Source of the DNA: JACVRW01 sp963751835
GTDB taxonomy: Bacteria; Actinomycetota; Thermoleophilia; Solirubrobacterales; Thermoleophilaceae
DNA: 64,000 nucleotides
NCBI GenBank assembly: GCA_963751835.1
Contig: CAVVWD010000032.1
Span: 3,386 to 67,385, forward strand
Direction: 5' to 3'
Below are positions 7,850 to 15,662 of this stretch, one piece after another. Below the pieces are notes generated by a model. It did no database searches and was not told the origin of the DNA. It saw only the letters and a program-made list of their open reading frames with translations. The stretch's first letter is position 1, and each line of letters starts with the position of its first letter. The position numbers and the translations under genes are program-made.

Positions 7850-9463
7850 TTACGCGCGTGCGAGGGAGCGTAGCTCCCCCGTAGGGGTGATCTCGAAGAT
7901 CTCCACCACGTTCGGCCCATTGCCGAGCGCGGCCTCCGGTACGTTGACGCCGTAGTGCTCGCCCGCCTGTCCAGCGAGCTGGAAGGTGCGTCCCACCCCC
8001 TCGATGCGGCCGTTCACCGCGACCGCGATCGCGCGTCCCGAGCCGGATGCGCCGTCACCGTGGAGCGTGCCGGCCACCTGGGCCGGAACGATGCCTCCCG
8101 GCCGGCTCACGCGGTCGAACGCGCTCGCGCCCGCGATGCTCGCGCGCAGCCCGCCCGCCGCCGCCCGTGCCAGGCCCGCCACTCGCCGGCCCAGCAGTTC
8201 GCGCTGCGGCCCGATGCCGGTGTACAGGCTCTGCCAGTCGCCCCAGCCGAGCTGGCGCAGCCGGCGCCGAACGACCGCGGCCCGCCGGGCCCGCCAGCGC
8301 CGGCCCGAGATGCGGAGGATCGCGCTGAAGTCGCGTGTCGTGACGGCCACGCCGCGGCGCCTGTGGACCGCGCGCGAGAAGATCGACCGCCCATCTGTCC
8401 GGTAGCCGAGGCGCATGCCGAGCAGGTCGGCGATCGTCGGCGTCACGTCCAGGGTCTGGACGTAGGCGGCGCTCGTGTGCGCCGCGGCCTGGCCGGGGCG
8501 CTTGACGAGCATCGGCACGGTCATGAGCTCATGGACGTTCGACGTGCTAACGCTGCGCCTGGTCGCGACGCCGACCTGCCACGCGAAGCCGTGGTCCGCG
8601 GTCAGCACGATCGCCGTGTCGTCGTAGATCCCGGCAGCCTTGAGGCGCCGCAGCACGCGGCCCAGCAGCCGGTCCACGAAGCCGAGCTGCAGCAGGTAGC
8701 GCTGCTCGTTGTGGCGGGTGAGGTAGGGATCGTGGAAGCCGAGCGTGCTGTTCATGTCCGGGATGAGATCCTGGGGCCCGGACCGCGTGTGCGCGCCAGA
8801 GGGCAGGTAGAGGTAGGGACCATGCGGGAGCAGGACGTGCTTCATCCAGAAGGTCGGCCTCGCGCTCGGCCGGATCGAACGCACAAAGCGCGCGAAGCGC
8901 TCGGGGCGTCCGCGAAGGAGCCTCGGCATGATCGCCGGGCGGCGTGCGTGGCCCCCGCGGCACAGGCTCGGCGAGCAGAGCGCCGTGGCCTCCTCGGCCG
9001 CGACGATCCGGTAGCCGCGTTTGCCAAGCGCGGTGAAGATCGAGCGCGGGTGCCAGTGCCGGTCCGGCTCGGAGCCCTCCACCGGCCGCAGGCCGTCGAG
9101 GATCAGCGGCACCGCCTTCGTCGTCGAGTCGTATGTCGAGTAGGCGTTGCGAAACCAGGTCGAGTCCGCGGCGAGCTCCGCGAAGTGCGGGTAGCGGCCG
9201 GCGTCGATGGTCCCGTCGGGCCCGAGGAGGGAGTCGCCGGGAAGCTCGTCGAGAACGAGCAGCACCAGGTGAGGCCGGCGGGGTGCGGCAGCCGCGGGCG
9301 CGGGGCTCGGGTCGACCCGCGCCGCCGCAAGCTCCGCGGACGCGGGTGGCGCGGCCGGCGCCCGACGCTCGCCGGGCGCGTCCGCGGTGGCGGACGCAAG
9401 CCCAAGAACGACTACGGTGGCGAGGCCGGGTGGGAGCAGCAGGCGGGCGACGAGCGAGCGCAT
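7850..9463 (-). CDS. Sulfatase-fold hydrolase/transferase, paralogue of the next gene downstream
   Basis: 537 residues. A signal or anchor helix (about 7-27) is followed by an Ala/Pro-rich linker to residue 65. The sulfatase fold then shows VLLVLDELPGDSLL, KHVLLPHGPYLYLPSG and LTADHGFAW as metal/active-site motifs. The C-terminal module (AVNGRIEGVGRTFQLAGQ to the end) matches that of the downstream paralogue. The two share motif order throughout, so this is a tandem duplication. Its stop overlaps the upstream coding signal of the second copy, implying one transcript. The substrate is unknown. Confidence 0.85.
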   Translation of the reverse strand: MRSLVARLLLPPGLATVVVLGLASATADAPGERRAPAAPPASAELAAARVDPSPAPAAAAPRRPHLVLLVLDELPGDSLLGPDGTIDAGRYPHFAELAADSTWFRNAYSTYDSTTKAVPLILDGLRPVEGSEPDRHWHPRSIFTALGKRGYRIVAAEEATALCSPSLCRGGHARRPAIMPRLLRGRPERFARFVRSIRPSARPTFWMKHVLLPHGPYLYLPSGAHTRSGPQDLIPDMNSTLGFHDPYLTRHNEQRYLLQLGFVDRLLGRVLRRLKAAGIYDDTAIVLTADHGFAWQVGVATRRSVSTSNVHELMTVPMLVKRPGQAAAHTSAAYVQTLDVTPTIADLLGMRLGYRTDGRSIFSRAVHRRRGVAVTTRDFSAILRISGRRWRARRAAVVRRRLRQLGWGDWQSLYTGIGPQRELLGRRVAGLARAAAGGLRASIAGASAFDRVSRPGGIVPAQVAGTLHGDGASGSGRAIAVAVNGRIEGVGRTFQLAGQAGEHYGVNVPEAALGNGPNVVEIFEITPTGELRSLARA

Positions 9464-9783
9464 GAGATCCGTTTACCGCCCCGCTCCGACGTTTCACCCC
9501 GGGGTAACGAGACGGCCGCAAGCCTGTAACAGGACGGTCTCTGTTTCTCCAGTTGTTCTCCCTCCGGTCACTTTACGTTCACGTGTACGGGGGACCCGGG
9601 ACATCCGATGGCCGATCGCGATTACTTCACGTAGGATTCAGCCACAACTCGAACAAATCTTCGCCCGCGCTCTTGAGGACGAACCTCCTGGCGCGATTGC
9701 GGTAGATCGACAGCCCGATGGTGCCGACCGGGCTGTGGGATCTCCAGGGAGGCGCGAAGACTTACGCAAGGAGCGTTTCACCC
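9464..9783. other. Divergent intergenic region
   Basis: About 320 bases between the leftward sulfatase-fold gene and the rightward HD-domain gene. It must hold both promoters. It is less GC-rich than its surroundings around 9530-9660. I see no convincing riboswitch, repeat or tRNA. AAGGAG at 9768-9773 lies ten bases before the ATG at 9784 and decides that start. Confidence 0.5.
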
Positions 9784-10377
9784 ATGGAGGGACCCGAAAC
9801 ATCTCTGATGATGGGTCGCACTGATTTCGTGAAGCAGTCCCCCCTCACGCGGGAAGCGCTCGCCTTTGCCAACGAGCGTCACGCGGGTCAGACCCGCGAC
9901 CTCGACGGTGCGCCGTTCGTTACCCACCCGCTCGAGGTCGCGTGCCTGCTACACGAGGCCGGCTACTCGGACGACGTCGTGGCCGCCGGTGTCCTCCACG
10001 ACGTCCTCGAGGACACCGATGCCCAACCCGAAGAGCTCGCGAGCCGCTTCGGCCACGACGTTGCCGCCCTCGTCGCCGCCGTCAGCGACGACCCCTCGAT
10101 CGAAGACCCAACCGAGCGCAAGGCCGCCCTGCGGCTACAGGTGGCCGAGGCCGGCGAATACGCTGCCGTGATCTTCGCGGCCGACAAGGTCTCGAAGGCT
10201 CGTGAGCTGCGCGTAAGGATGAGCCGCGGCCTGTTCAGAGACGGGGACCGCGCAAAGCTCGAGCACTACGAGGCGAGCCTCGAGATGCTGAGCGACCTCC
10301 TGCCCGGTCACCCCCTGGTCGACGAGCTCCGGATGGAGCTCGAGGCGGTGCAGGCTCTGCCGGCGGGCGGCGTCTAG
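9784..10377 (+). CDS. HD-domain protein, small alarmone hydrolase-like (MESH1/RelA-SpoT N-domain type)
   Basis: 197 residues. The (p)ppGpp hydrolase pattern is visible: AFANERHAGQ (His33), FVTHPLEVACLLHEAG (His48), GVLHDVLEDTD (His72-Asp73, Glu76-Asp77) and AADKVSKARE. No synthetase, TGS or ACT domain follows, so it is of stand-alone hydrolase size. The family removes pyrophosphate from (p)ppGpp and, in animals, phosphate from NADPH; which substrate applies here is open. The ATG at 9784 has a good Shine-Dalgarno sequence; in-frame starts further upstream do not. Confidence 0.82.
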   Translation: MEGPETSLMMGRTDFVKQSPLTREALAFANERHAGQTRDLDGAPFVTHPLEVACLLHEAGYSDDVVAAGVLHDVLEDTDAQPEELASRFGHDVAALVAAVSDDPSIEDPTERKAALRLQVAEAGEYAAVIFAADKVSKARELRVRMSRGLFRDGDRAKLEHYEASLEMLSDLLPGHPLVDELRMELEAVQALPAGGV

Positions 10378-10486
10378 TACCTCCCCCGGGCTTGGTCTCC
10401 GCCGGCCGGGCCAGGGCTGGGGAAGGGTGTGTGGGACAGCGGCGGCTGTGACTCTCTCGGGCAAACAATCTTCGGCCGATCGCCGG

Positions 10487-10740
10487 TGTTGCCGAATCTG
10501 CATCGGTACCGGCGCAGCCCCAACGCTGGGCCCGACGCAACCGCGCTGACTTCACCCGCTCCTGGCGGTCAAAGTCAGGAAAGCTCGCGCCTCCCCGAGC
10601 ACGCCGCCGAACGATCTTCGATCACCTCCGGCCAGCCGCGGCCGACGAGCACAACCCCTTCCCCAGCCCAATCCGCGAGACCGGCCCAGTGCCAACTCAC
10701 CAGGAAGCACCCAAGAGCACCCAACGGGAAGCGACCCGGG
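10487..10740 (+). repeat. Dispersed intergenic repeat, copy 2
   Basis: Matches the reverse complement of 2690-2942 at roughly three quarters of positions by eye, with a fully identical core at about 10556-10589. The 8-bp stem of copy 1 is kept here with one wobble pair. It sits between the HD-domain gene and the SRPBCC gene, which converge, as copy 1 also sits between convergent genes. There is no transposase or clear target duplication. It may be a non-autonomous mobile repeat, a bidirectional terminator or a structured RNA. Confidence 0.8.
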
Positions 10741-10760
10741 TGTGACGGACCTGGACGCCG

Positions 10761-11234
10761 TCACCCATGGGCCAGCAGCGGGACGCCCAGCTCCCGCGCC
10801 AGGCCCTCACCGCCCCAGCGCATCACGACATCGTGGTTCCAGGCGAAGACGGGACGCGCGACGGGCGCGACCAGGTTCATCCAGCGCTTGGAGGTGGTGA
10901 CGTTCCACTCGTAGAGCACCGCGGTGACCCCGCCCTCCTCGAGCAGGCGCCAGCGGCCGTGGCCGGATAGTTCGCCCACGGCTTGGCCTTCCATGAGGGC
11001 GGGCCGCTCGACGCCCTCGACCGTGAAGTCGAACTCGATCGGGTACGGGACACGGCTGCGCCACTCGATCCGGTAGCAGCAACCCACGCGGTTCGAATCA
11101 CCGGGGGCCAGCAGGTCGACGCGCTCGACCCCGCGCCACCAGCGCGGCCAATCGAGCGGCTCCTCGAGCACCTCCCAGGCGCTCTCACGCGGAGCGCCCA
11201 GGAGCCAGGTGGTGAGGAAGCGGTAGTCGGCCAG
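10761..11234 (-). CDS. SRPBCC (START/polyketide-cyclase fold) protein
   Basis: About 157 residues beginning near LADYRFLTTWLLGAPRESAWEVL, the usual first strand and helix of SRPBCC lipid or ligand-binding proteins, with later strands YRIEWRS, EFDFTVEGVERP and WRLLEEGGVTAVLYEW. No ATG, GTG or TTG exists in this frame between the aldehyde dehydrogenase stop and the domain, so CTG at 11234 is proposed as start. A start lost to a sequence error is the alternative. It follows the aldehyde dehydrogenase by about 26 bases and is probably the last gene of that operon. Ligand unknown. Confidence 0.72.
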   Translation of the reverse strand: MADYRFLTTWLLGAPRESAWEVLEEPLDWPRWWRGVERVDLLAPGDSNRVGCCYRIEWRSRVPYPIEFDFTVEGVERPALMEGQAVGELSGHGRWRLLEEGGVTAVLYEWNVTTSKRWMNLVAPVARPVFAWNHDVVMRWGGEGLARELGVPLLAHG

Positions 11235-11260
11235 GGTCGGGGCCCGCGCAGCCTGCGCGC

Positions 11261-12709
11261 CTAGTCGGTCTCCAGGTTGACCATCACGTGCTTGACCTCG
11301 GTGTAGTCCTCGAGCGCGTACATCGACATGTCCTTGCCGTAGCCGGACTGCTTGTAGCCGCCGTGAGGCATCTCGGTCGCCATCGTGATGTGGTCGTTGA
11401 TCCAGACAGTGCCGAAGCGGATCGCGTTCGCCACCCGGTGCGCCCGGGCGATGTCGCGCGTCCACACCGAGGCCGCCAGCCCGTAGCGGGTGCCGTTGGC
11501 CCACTCGATCGCCTTGGCCTCGTCGTCGAACGGCTGGACTGTGATGACCGGCCCGAAGATCTCGTTCTGGATCATCTCGTCGTCCTGCTGGAGGCCCGCG
11601 ACCACGGTCGGCTCGAGGAACGACCCGGGCAGGTCGGGCTCCTTGCCGCCGGTCACGATCTCGGCGCCCGGCGACCTGCGCTCGAGGAAGCCCTCTACGC
11701 GCTCGCGCTGGGTCATCGAGTTGAGCGGACCGAGCGTCGTCTCGGGGTCGAACGTGTCGCCGACCCTGTAGCCCTTGACCTCCTCGGCCAGGCCGCCGAC
11801 GAGGTCGTCGTACACCTTCTTCGATGCGAGCACGCGGGTGGCCGCAGTGCAGTCCTGGCCCGCGTTGTAGAGCCCGGTGGCCGCGATCGTCTCGAGCGCG
11901 GTCTCCATGTCGACGTCGTCGAACACGATCACCGGCGCCTTGCCGCCGAGCTCGAGGTGGACGCGCTTGAGCGTGTCGGCCGCCGCCGCCGCGATCCACT
12001 TGCCGGTGGCCGGCGAGCCGGTCAGCGAGACCATGTCGATGTCCTCGTGGGTGACGAGCGAGGAGCCGGCGGGCTTGCCGTGCCCGGTGATCACGTTGAG
12101 CACGCCCGGCGGCAGGATCTCGCCGGCCAGCTCCGCGAGCTTGACGGTCGACACCGGCGTCGTCTCGGCCGGCTTCAGCACGATCGTGTTGCCGGTCGCG
12201 AGCGCCGGGCCGATCTTCCAGGCAGCCATCATCAGCGGGTAGTTCCAGGGAGCGATCTGGCCCACCACACCGACCGGCTCACGGCGGATGATCGAGGTGC
12301 GGCCTGCGACGAACTCCATGGCCGCCTTGCCCTCGAGCACGCGCCCCGCGCCGCCGAAGAAGCGCAGGTTGTCGCACGTGAAGGGCACCTCGTCCTCGAG
12401 GAACGCGTTGCGCGGCTTGCCGGCGTCGGCCGCCTCGAGATCCGAGATCTCCTCGGCATGCTCCTCGAGCGCGTCGGCCAGCTTGAACAGCGCCGCCGCC
12501 CGCTCACCCGGCGTCGTGGCGGCCCAGCCCGGAAACGCCTTCTTGGCAGCCGCGACCGCGCGGTTCACGTCCTCCTCGGTCGACAGCGGCATCTCCGCAA
12601 TCACCTCGCCGTTCGCCGGATTGGTCACCTCCTCGGTGGCGCCGTCGGCGGCGTCGACGAACTTGCCGTCGATGAAGTTCTGCAGCTTGACCTTGGTGGC
12701 GATCGACAT
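11261..12709 (-). CDS. NAD(P)-dependent aldehyde dehydrogenase, aminobutyraldehyde dehydrogenase-like
   Basis: 482 residues, full length. Catalytic residues are Asn156 (APWNYP), Lys179 (VLKPAETTP), general base Glu254 (LELGGKAP) and nucleophile Cys287 in YNAGQDCTAATR. The GQDC context resembles 4-aminobutyraldehyde (1-pyrroline) dehydrogenases of putrescine breakdown. Expected reaction: oxidation of an amino-aldehyde to GABA or a similar acid. The ATG at 12709 has GGAGAG just upstream; in-frame codons further up fall in the palindrome. It lies downstream of the aminotransferase, pucR and ald on the same strand, opposite a polyamine-type ABC transporter. Confidence 0.92.
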   Translation of the reverse strand: MSIATKVKLQNFIDGKFVDAADGATEEVTNPANGEVIAEMPLSTEEDVNRAVAAAKKAFPGWAATTPGERAAALFKLADALEEHAEEISDLEAADAGKPRNAFLEDEVPFTCDNLRFFGGAGRVLEGKAAMEFVAGRTSIIRREPVGVVGQIAPWNYPLMMAAWKIGPALATGNTIVLKPAETTPVSTVKLAELAGEILPPGVLNVITGHGKPAGSSLVTHEDIDMVSLTGSPATGKWIAAAAADTLKRVHLELGGKAPVIVFDDVDMETALETIAATGLYNAGQDCTAATRVLASKKVYDDLVGGLAEEVKGYRVGDTFDPETTLGPLNSMTQRERVEGFLERRSPGAEIVTGGKEPDLPGSFLEPTVVAGLQQDDEMIQNEIFGPVITVQPFDDEAKAIEWANGTRYGLAASVWTRDIARAHRVANAIRFGTVWINDHITMATEMPHGGYKQSGYGKDMSMYALEDYTEVKHVMVNLETD

Positions 12710-12738
12710 CTCTCTCCGTTCCTGGGAACTCCGCGACC

Positions 12739-12900
12739 AGTGTCCCGAGTCGTCAGTTCGATGGCAGTTCTCGGGCGTCTGTGCGCGCCTGGCGCCCGCC
12801 GGCTCCTCGCCGTGCCACTGGCACGGCTGCGGTCGCCGTCGAACGCCAGTCACGCACAGCCATCCCGATAACTGAACACGAACTTCCGACTCGGGACACT
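12739..12900 (-). repeat. 162-bp imperfect palindrome between ald and the aldehyde dehydrogenase gene
   Basis: The outer arms are AGTGTCCCGAGTCG (12739-12752) and its exact complement CGACTCGGGACACT (12887-12900), extending to 20 of 22 matching bases. Inside, TGTGCG...CTGGCG pairs with CGCCAG...CGCACA. The centre is a perfect 8-bp hairpin GCCGTGCC-ACT-GGCACGGC (12809-12827). The symmetry axis is the same at all three levels, so the region can fold as one long hairpin. The right arm touches the ald stop codon and the left arm ends ~25 bases before the downstream Shine-Dalgarno. It could be a MITE-like element or an RNA processing/attenuation hairpin. Confidence 0.85.
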
Positions 12901-14023
12901 AGGCCGTCACGCTCAGCACATCCTCGAGGGGCGTGTACTCCATGCCCGTCCCCTCCGCGACGGCGGGGTGCGTGACCTTGCCGTTCGCCACGTTCACTCC
13001 CGGCTTGAGGCCGGGGAACTGCTCGAGTGCCGCCTCGACTCCCTGGTCCGCGAGCGCCAGGACGTAGGGCAGCGTCGCGTTGGTCAGCGCGAATGTCGAC
13101 GTCACGGGCACCGCACCCGGCATGTTCGCCACGCAGTAGTGGGTGACGCCGTCGACCTCGTAGACCGGGTCCGAGTGGGTCGTCGGCCTCGAGGTCTCGA
13201 AGCAACCGCCCTGGTCGATCGACACGTCCACGAGCACCGCGCGCTCCTTCATCAGCGCGAGCTGGCTGCGCCGCACGACGTAGGGGGCCTTTGCCCCGTG
13301 GATCAGCACCGCGCCGATCACCAGGTCGGCGCGCGGCAGCATCTCCTCGATCGCGAGCGTCGAGGAGTAGATGGTCGAGGCGCGCCCGCCGAAGGCCACG
13401 TCGAGCTCGCGCAGCCGGTCGATGTTGCGATCGAACACGTAGACCTCAGCCTCCATGCCGATCGCGATGAAGGCCGCGTTCTGGCCGACAACCCCGCCGC
13501 CGATGACCATCACAACGGCGGCCGCCACGCCAGGCACGCCGCCGAGCAGGACGCCGCGCCCACCGAGCGGCCGCTCGAGGAAGAACGCGCCCGCCTGTGT
13601 GGCGATCTTGCCGGCGACCTCGCTCATCGGGGCGAGCAACGGCAGGCGTCCGTGCGCGTCGACGACGGTCTCGTAGGCGATGCAGGTGGCTCCGGACTCC
13701 ACGAGCCCGCGGGTCAACTCGGGATCGGGGGCGAGGTGGAGATAGGTGAACAGCAGGTGGTCCGGCCGCAGCATCCCCACCTCGACCGGTTGCGGTTCCT
13801 TGACCCCGAGGATCATCTCCCCCTCGTCGAAAACCGCCTGCGCGTCCGGCAACATCTGCGCGCCCTGCGCCTCGAACTCGGAGTCCGGGATCGTGCTCCC
13901 GACGCCCGCGCCGGCCTGTACGAAGACCTCGTGGCCGCGCTCGGTCAGCTCACGCACCCCGGCCGGGGTGAGCGACACCCTGTACTCATCCGTCTTGATC
14001 TCAGTCGGAACGCCGACCTTCAT
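12899..14023 (-). CDS. ald: Alanine dehydrogenase
   Basis: 374 residues. It interconverts L-alanine and pyruvate plus ammonia with NAD. It begins MKVGVPTEIKTDEYRVSLTP, the typical Ald N-terminus, with the Lys of VKEPQP and the catalytic His of TYLHLAPD. The dinucleotide fold carries VMVIGGGVVGQNAA. The ATG at 14023 is chosen because AGGAGG lies 11 bases upstream; a TTG at 14032 would leave only two bases. In this operon it would collect amino groups passed to pyruvate by the neighbouring aminotransferase (inference). Its stop codon is part of the palindrome arm. Confidence 0.95.
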   Translation of the reverse strand: MKVGVPTEIKTDEYRVSLTPAGVRELTERGHEVFVQAGAGVGSTIPDSEFEAQGAQMLPDAQAVFDEGEMILGVKEPQPVEVGMLRPDHLLFTYLHLAPDPELTRGLVESGATCIAYETVVDAHGRLPLLAPMSEVAGKIATQAGAFFLERPLGGRGVLLGGVPGVAAAVVMVIGGGVVGQNAAFIAIGMEAEVYVFDRNIDRLRELDVAFGGRASTIYSSTLAIEEMLPRADLVIGAVLIHGAKAPYVVRRSQLALMKERAVLVDVSIDQGGCFETSRPTTHSDPVYEVDGVTHYCVANMPGAVPVTSTFALTNATLPYVLALADQGVEAALEQFPGLKPGVNVANGKVTHPAVAEGTGMEYTPLEDVLSVTA

Positions 14024-14041
14024 TTGCGTCAAGTCCTCCTT

Positions 14042-15634
14042 TTAATGCACCAGTTCGCGGGCGCGGAGGGCCAGCCAGAACTCGATGCGGTCGCGGGCGC
14101 TCGACAGGTCCCGCCCGGTCAGCTCCTCGACCCTCCGTATCCGATAGCGCAGCGTATGACGGTGGCAGTAGAGCTCACGGGCCGCCTTCTCCCACTGGCC
14201 GTTCTGTTCGATGAATGCCTCGAGCGAGCGGATCAGCTCGTCGCCGTACTCGCCGCTCGCGTGCTCAAGCGGGCCGAGCACGCTGTCGCAATAGAGCCGC
14301 AGCGCGTCGTCGTCCTGCAGCGAGAGCAGCAGCTGGAAGGCTCCGAGGTCCCGGTACGAGGCCACCGGGGGGGCGGAGCCGTTGGCGAGTCCGGCCGCCT
14401 CGAGCGCGCAGCGCGCCTCGTGGAACGTCCGCCGCAGTGAGCCGACAGGCGCCGGCCGCGAGGCGGCGGCGCGCAGCTCGCCGTGCTCGGCCATGAGCGC
14501 TTCGCGCGCGCGCGTCGCGAGGGCCACCGCGTCGGCATCCTCGCGCGCATCGACGACCGCGCACAGGAGCCGCTCGCGCACCGCCACCAGCGCGCCCACC
14601 TCCGTGTCCGCGAGGAAACGATCGAGGTCCCCCTCGGCCTGGGCGGGCGGCGCACCGTCCGGCCCGGCAAACACCAGCACGGCTGCCTCCGCACCCACGC
14701 CGAACGGCCGCAGCCGCATCGCCAGCTCGTCCTCCGACAGCCTCCCCGTCAATGCCTCGGCGAGCACGTCCCCCGCCAGCCTCCGCTCCGTGTCGCGCAT
14801 GGCCCGCTGGCGCATCAGCTCGAGCGCCACGACCGTCACGGCCTGCTGCAGGATGAGGCGCTCGAAGTCCCCGAGGCCGCCGGCGTCGCGGGCGGCCACG
14901 AGCCAGGCCTGCGGAGCTCCCTTGCCACGGATGGAGACCGGCAGCACGAGCGCACGTCCCGCGATCTCCGGGTGGTCGGGGGCGAACTCGCCACCCTCCG
15001 TAGGCCGCGCCGCGCCGGCGGCCCCGAGCTCCCCGGAGCGCCGGCGCACCTCCTGGCGGATTCCCGCCAAGGCCGCCTCCGGGACCTGGCGGCGGAAGAC
15101 CTTCGTGGCGATCGTCTCGCCACGCGACGAGAGCACGCACACCGCGCCGCCGATCGCCGCCGCCAGCGCGCGCACCACCTCATCGAGGCCGCTCTCCTCG
15201 AGCACCAGCCGCTCGAGCCGCTTGTGGATGGCGATGCCGCGCTGGAGCACCTCGTACTGCTCATTCACGAGCCGCGTGAAGGCCTTCTCGGTCAGCGCGA
15301 TGAACGGCAGCTCGTAAGGCACCTCGAAGACCGGGAAGGAGAGCGCGCGGGCCTCATCGAGCAGGGACTCCGGCAGCTCGGCGTGGTCGAAGCCGGTGCC
15401 GAAGCCGAGCCCCGCGAGGTGGCGCCCGGACAGCAGGCGCACGAACTCCCGCTGGCGCTCGTCCCCGTCGAGCTGGATCCCGGTGGTGAGGAGGAGCTCC
15501 CCGCCCGACAGCCACGGAGTCGGGTCGGGTAGCTCGGAGATGTGCACCCAGCGCACGGGCGCGTCGGCGCCGTCCTTGCCCGCCGCGAGCTCGAGGCCCA
15601 TCTCGGCGACGAGTCCCCGTACGGTGAGCATCAC
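14042..15634 (-). CDS. PucR family transcriptional regulator
   Basis: 530 residues. The N-terminal purine-catabolism regulator domain runs to about residue 130 (MLTVRGLVAEMGLEL... TGIQL). A middle GGDEF-like or sensory region follows, then a C-terminal helix-turn-helix near 465-525 (LEAFIEQNGQWEKAARELYCHRHTLRYRIRRVEELTG in character). GTG at 15634 and ATG at 15631 are both possible starts. It lies between the aminotransferase and ald, all leftward. PucR-family regulators such as AdeR of Bacillus act on ald, so it probably controls this operon and perhaps the divergent transporter operon. Confidence 0.9.
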   Translation of the reverse strand: MMLTVRGLVAEMGLELAAGKDGADAPVRWVHISELPDPTPWLSGGELLLTTGIQLDGDERQREFVRLLSGRHLAGLGFGTGFDHAELPESLLDEARALSFPVFEVPYELPFIALTEKAFTRLVNEQYEVLQRGIAIHKRLERLVLEESGLDEVVRALAAAIGGAVCVLSSRGETIATKVFRRQVPEAALAGIRQEVRRRSGELGAAGAARPTEGGEFAPDHPEIAGRALVLPVSIRGKGAPQAWLVAARDAGGLGDFERLILQQAVTVVALELMRQRAMRDTERRLAGDVLAEALTGRLSEDELAMRLRPFGVGAEAAVLVFAGPDGAPPAQAEGDLDRFLADTEVGALVAVRERLLCAVVDAREDADAVALATRAREALMAEHGELRAAASRPAPVGSLRRTFHEARCALEAAGLANGSAPPVASYRDLGAFQLLLSLQDDDALRLYCDSVLGPLEHASGEYGDELIRSLEAFIEQNGQWEKAARELYCHRHTLRYRIRRVEELTGRDLSSARDRIEFWLALRARELVH

Positions 15635-15662
15635 GGGACCTTTCCCGGCCCGCCGGCCCCGA

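Noticed and set aside
7955..9529. Long rightward open frame (~520 codons) opposite the second sulfatase-fold gene
   Set aside because: It lacks any recognisable domain, is rich in Arg/Ala/Gly/His as expected of an antisense frame in GC-rich DNA, and lies exactly opposite a gene with clear catalytic motifs.
11288..14440. Long rightward open frames opposite the aldehyde dehydrogenase and ald genes
   Set aside because: Composition is typical of antisense frames and no motif is present; the leftward genes are full-length family members with intact active sites.
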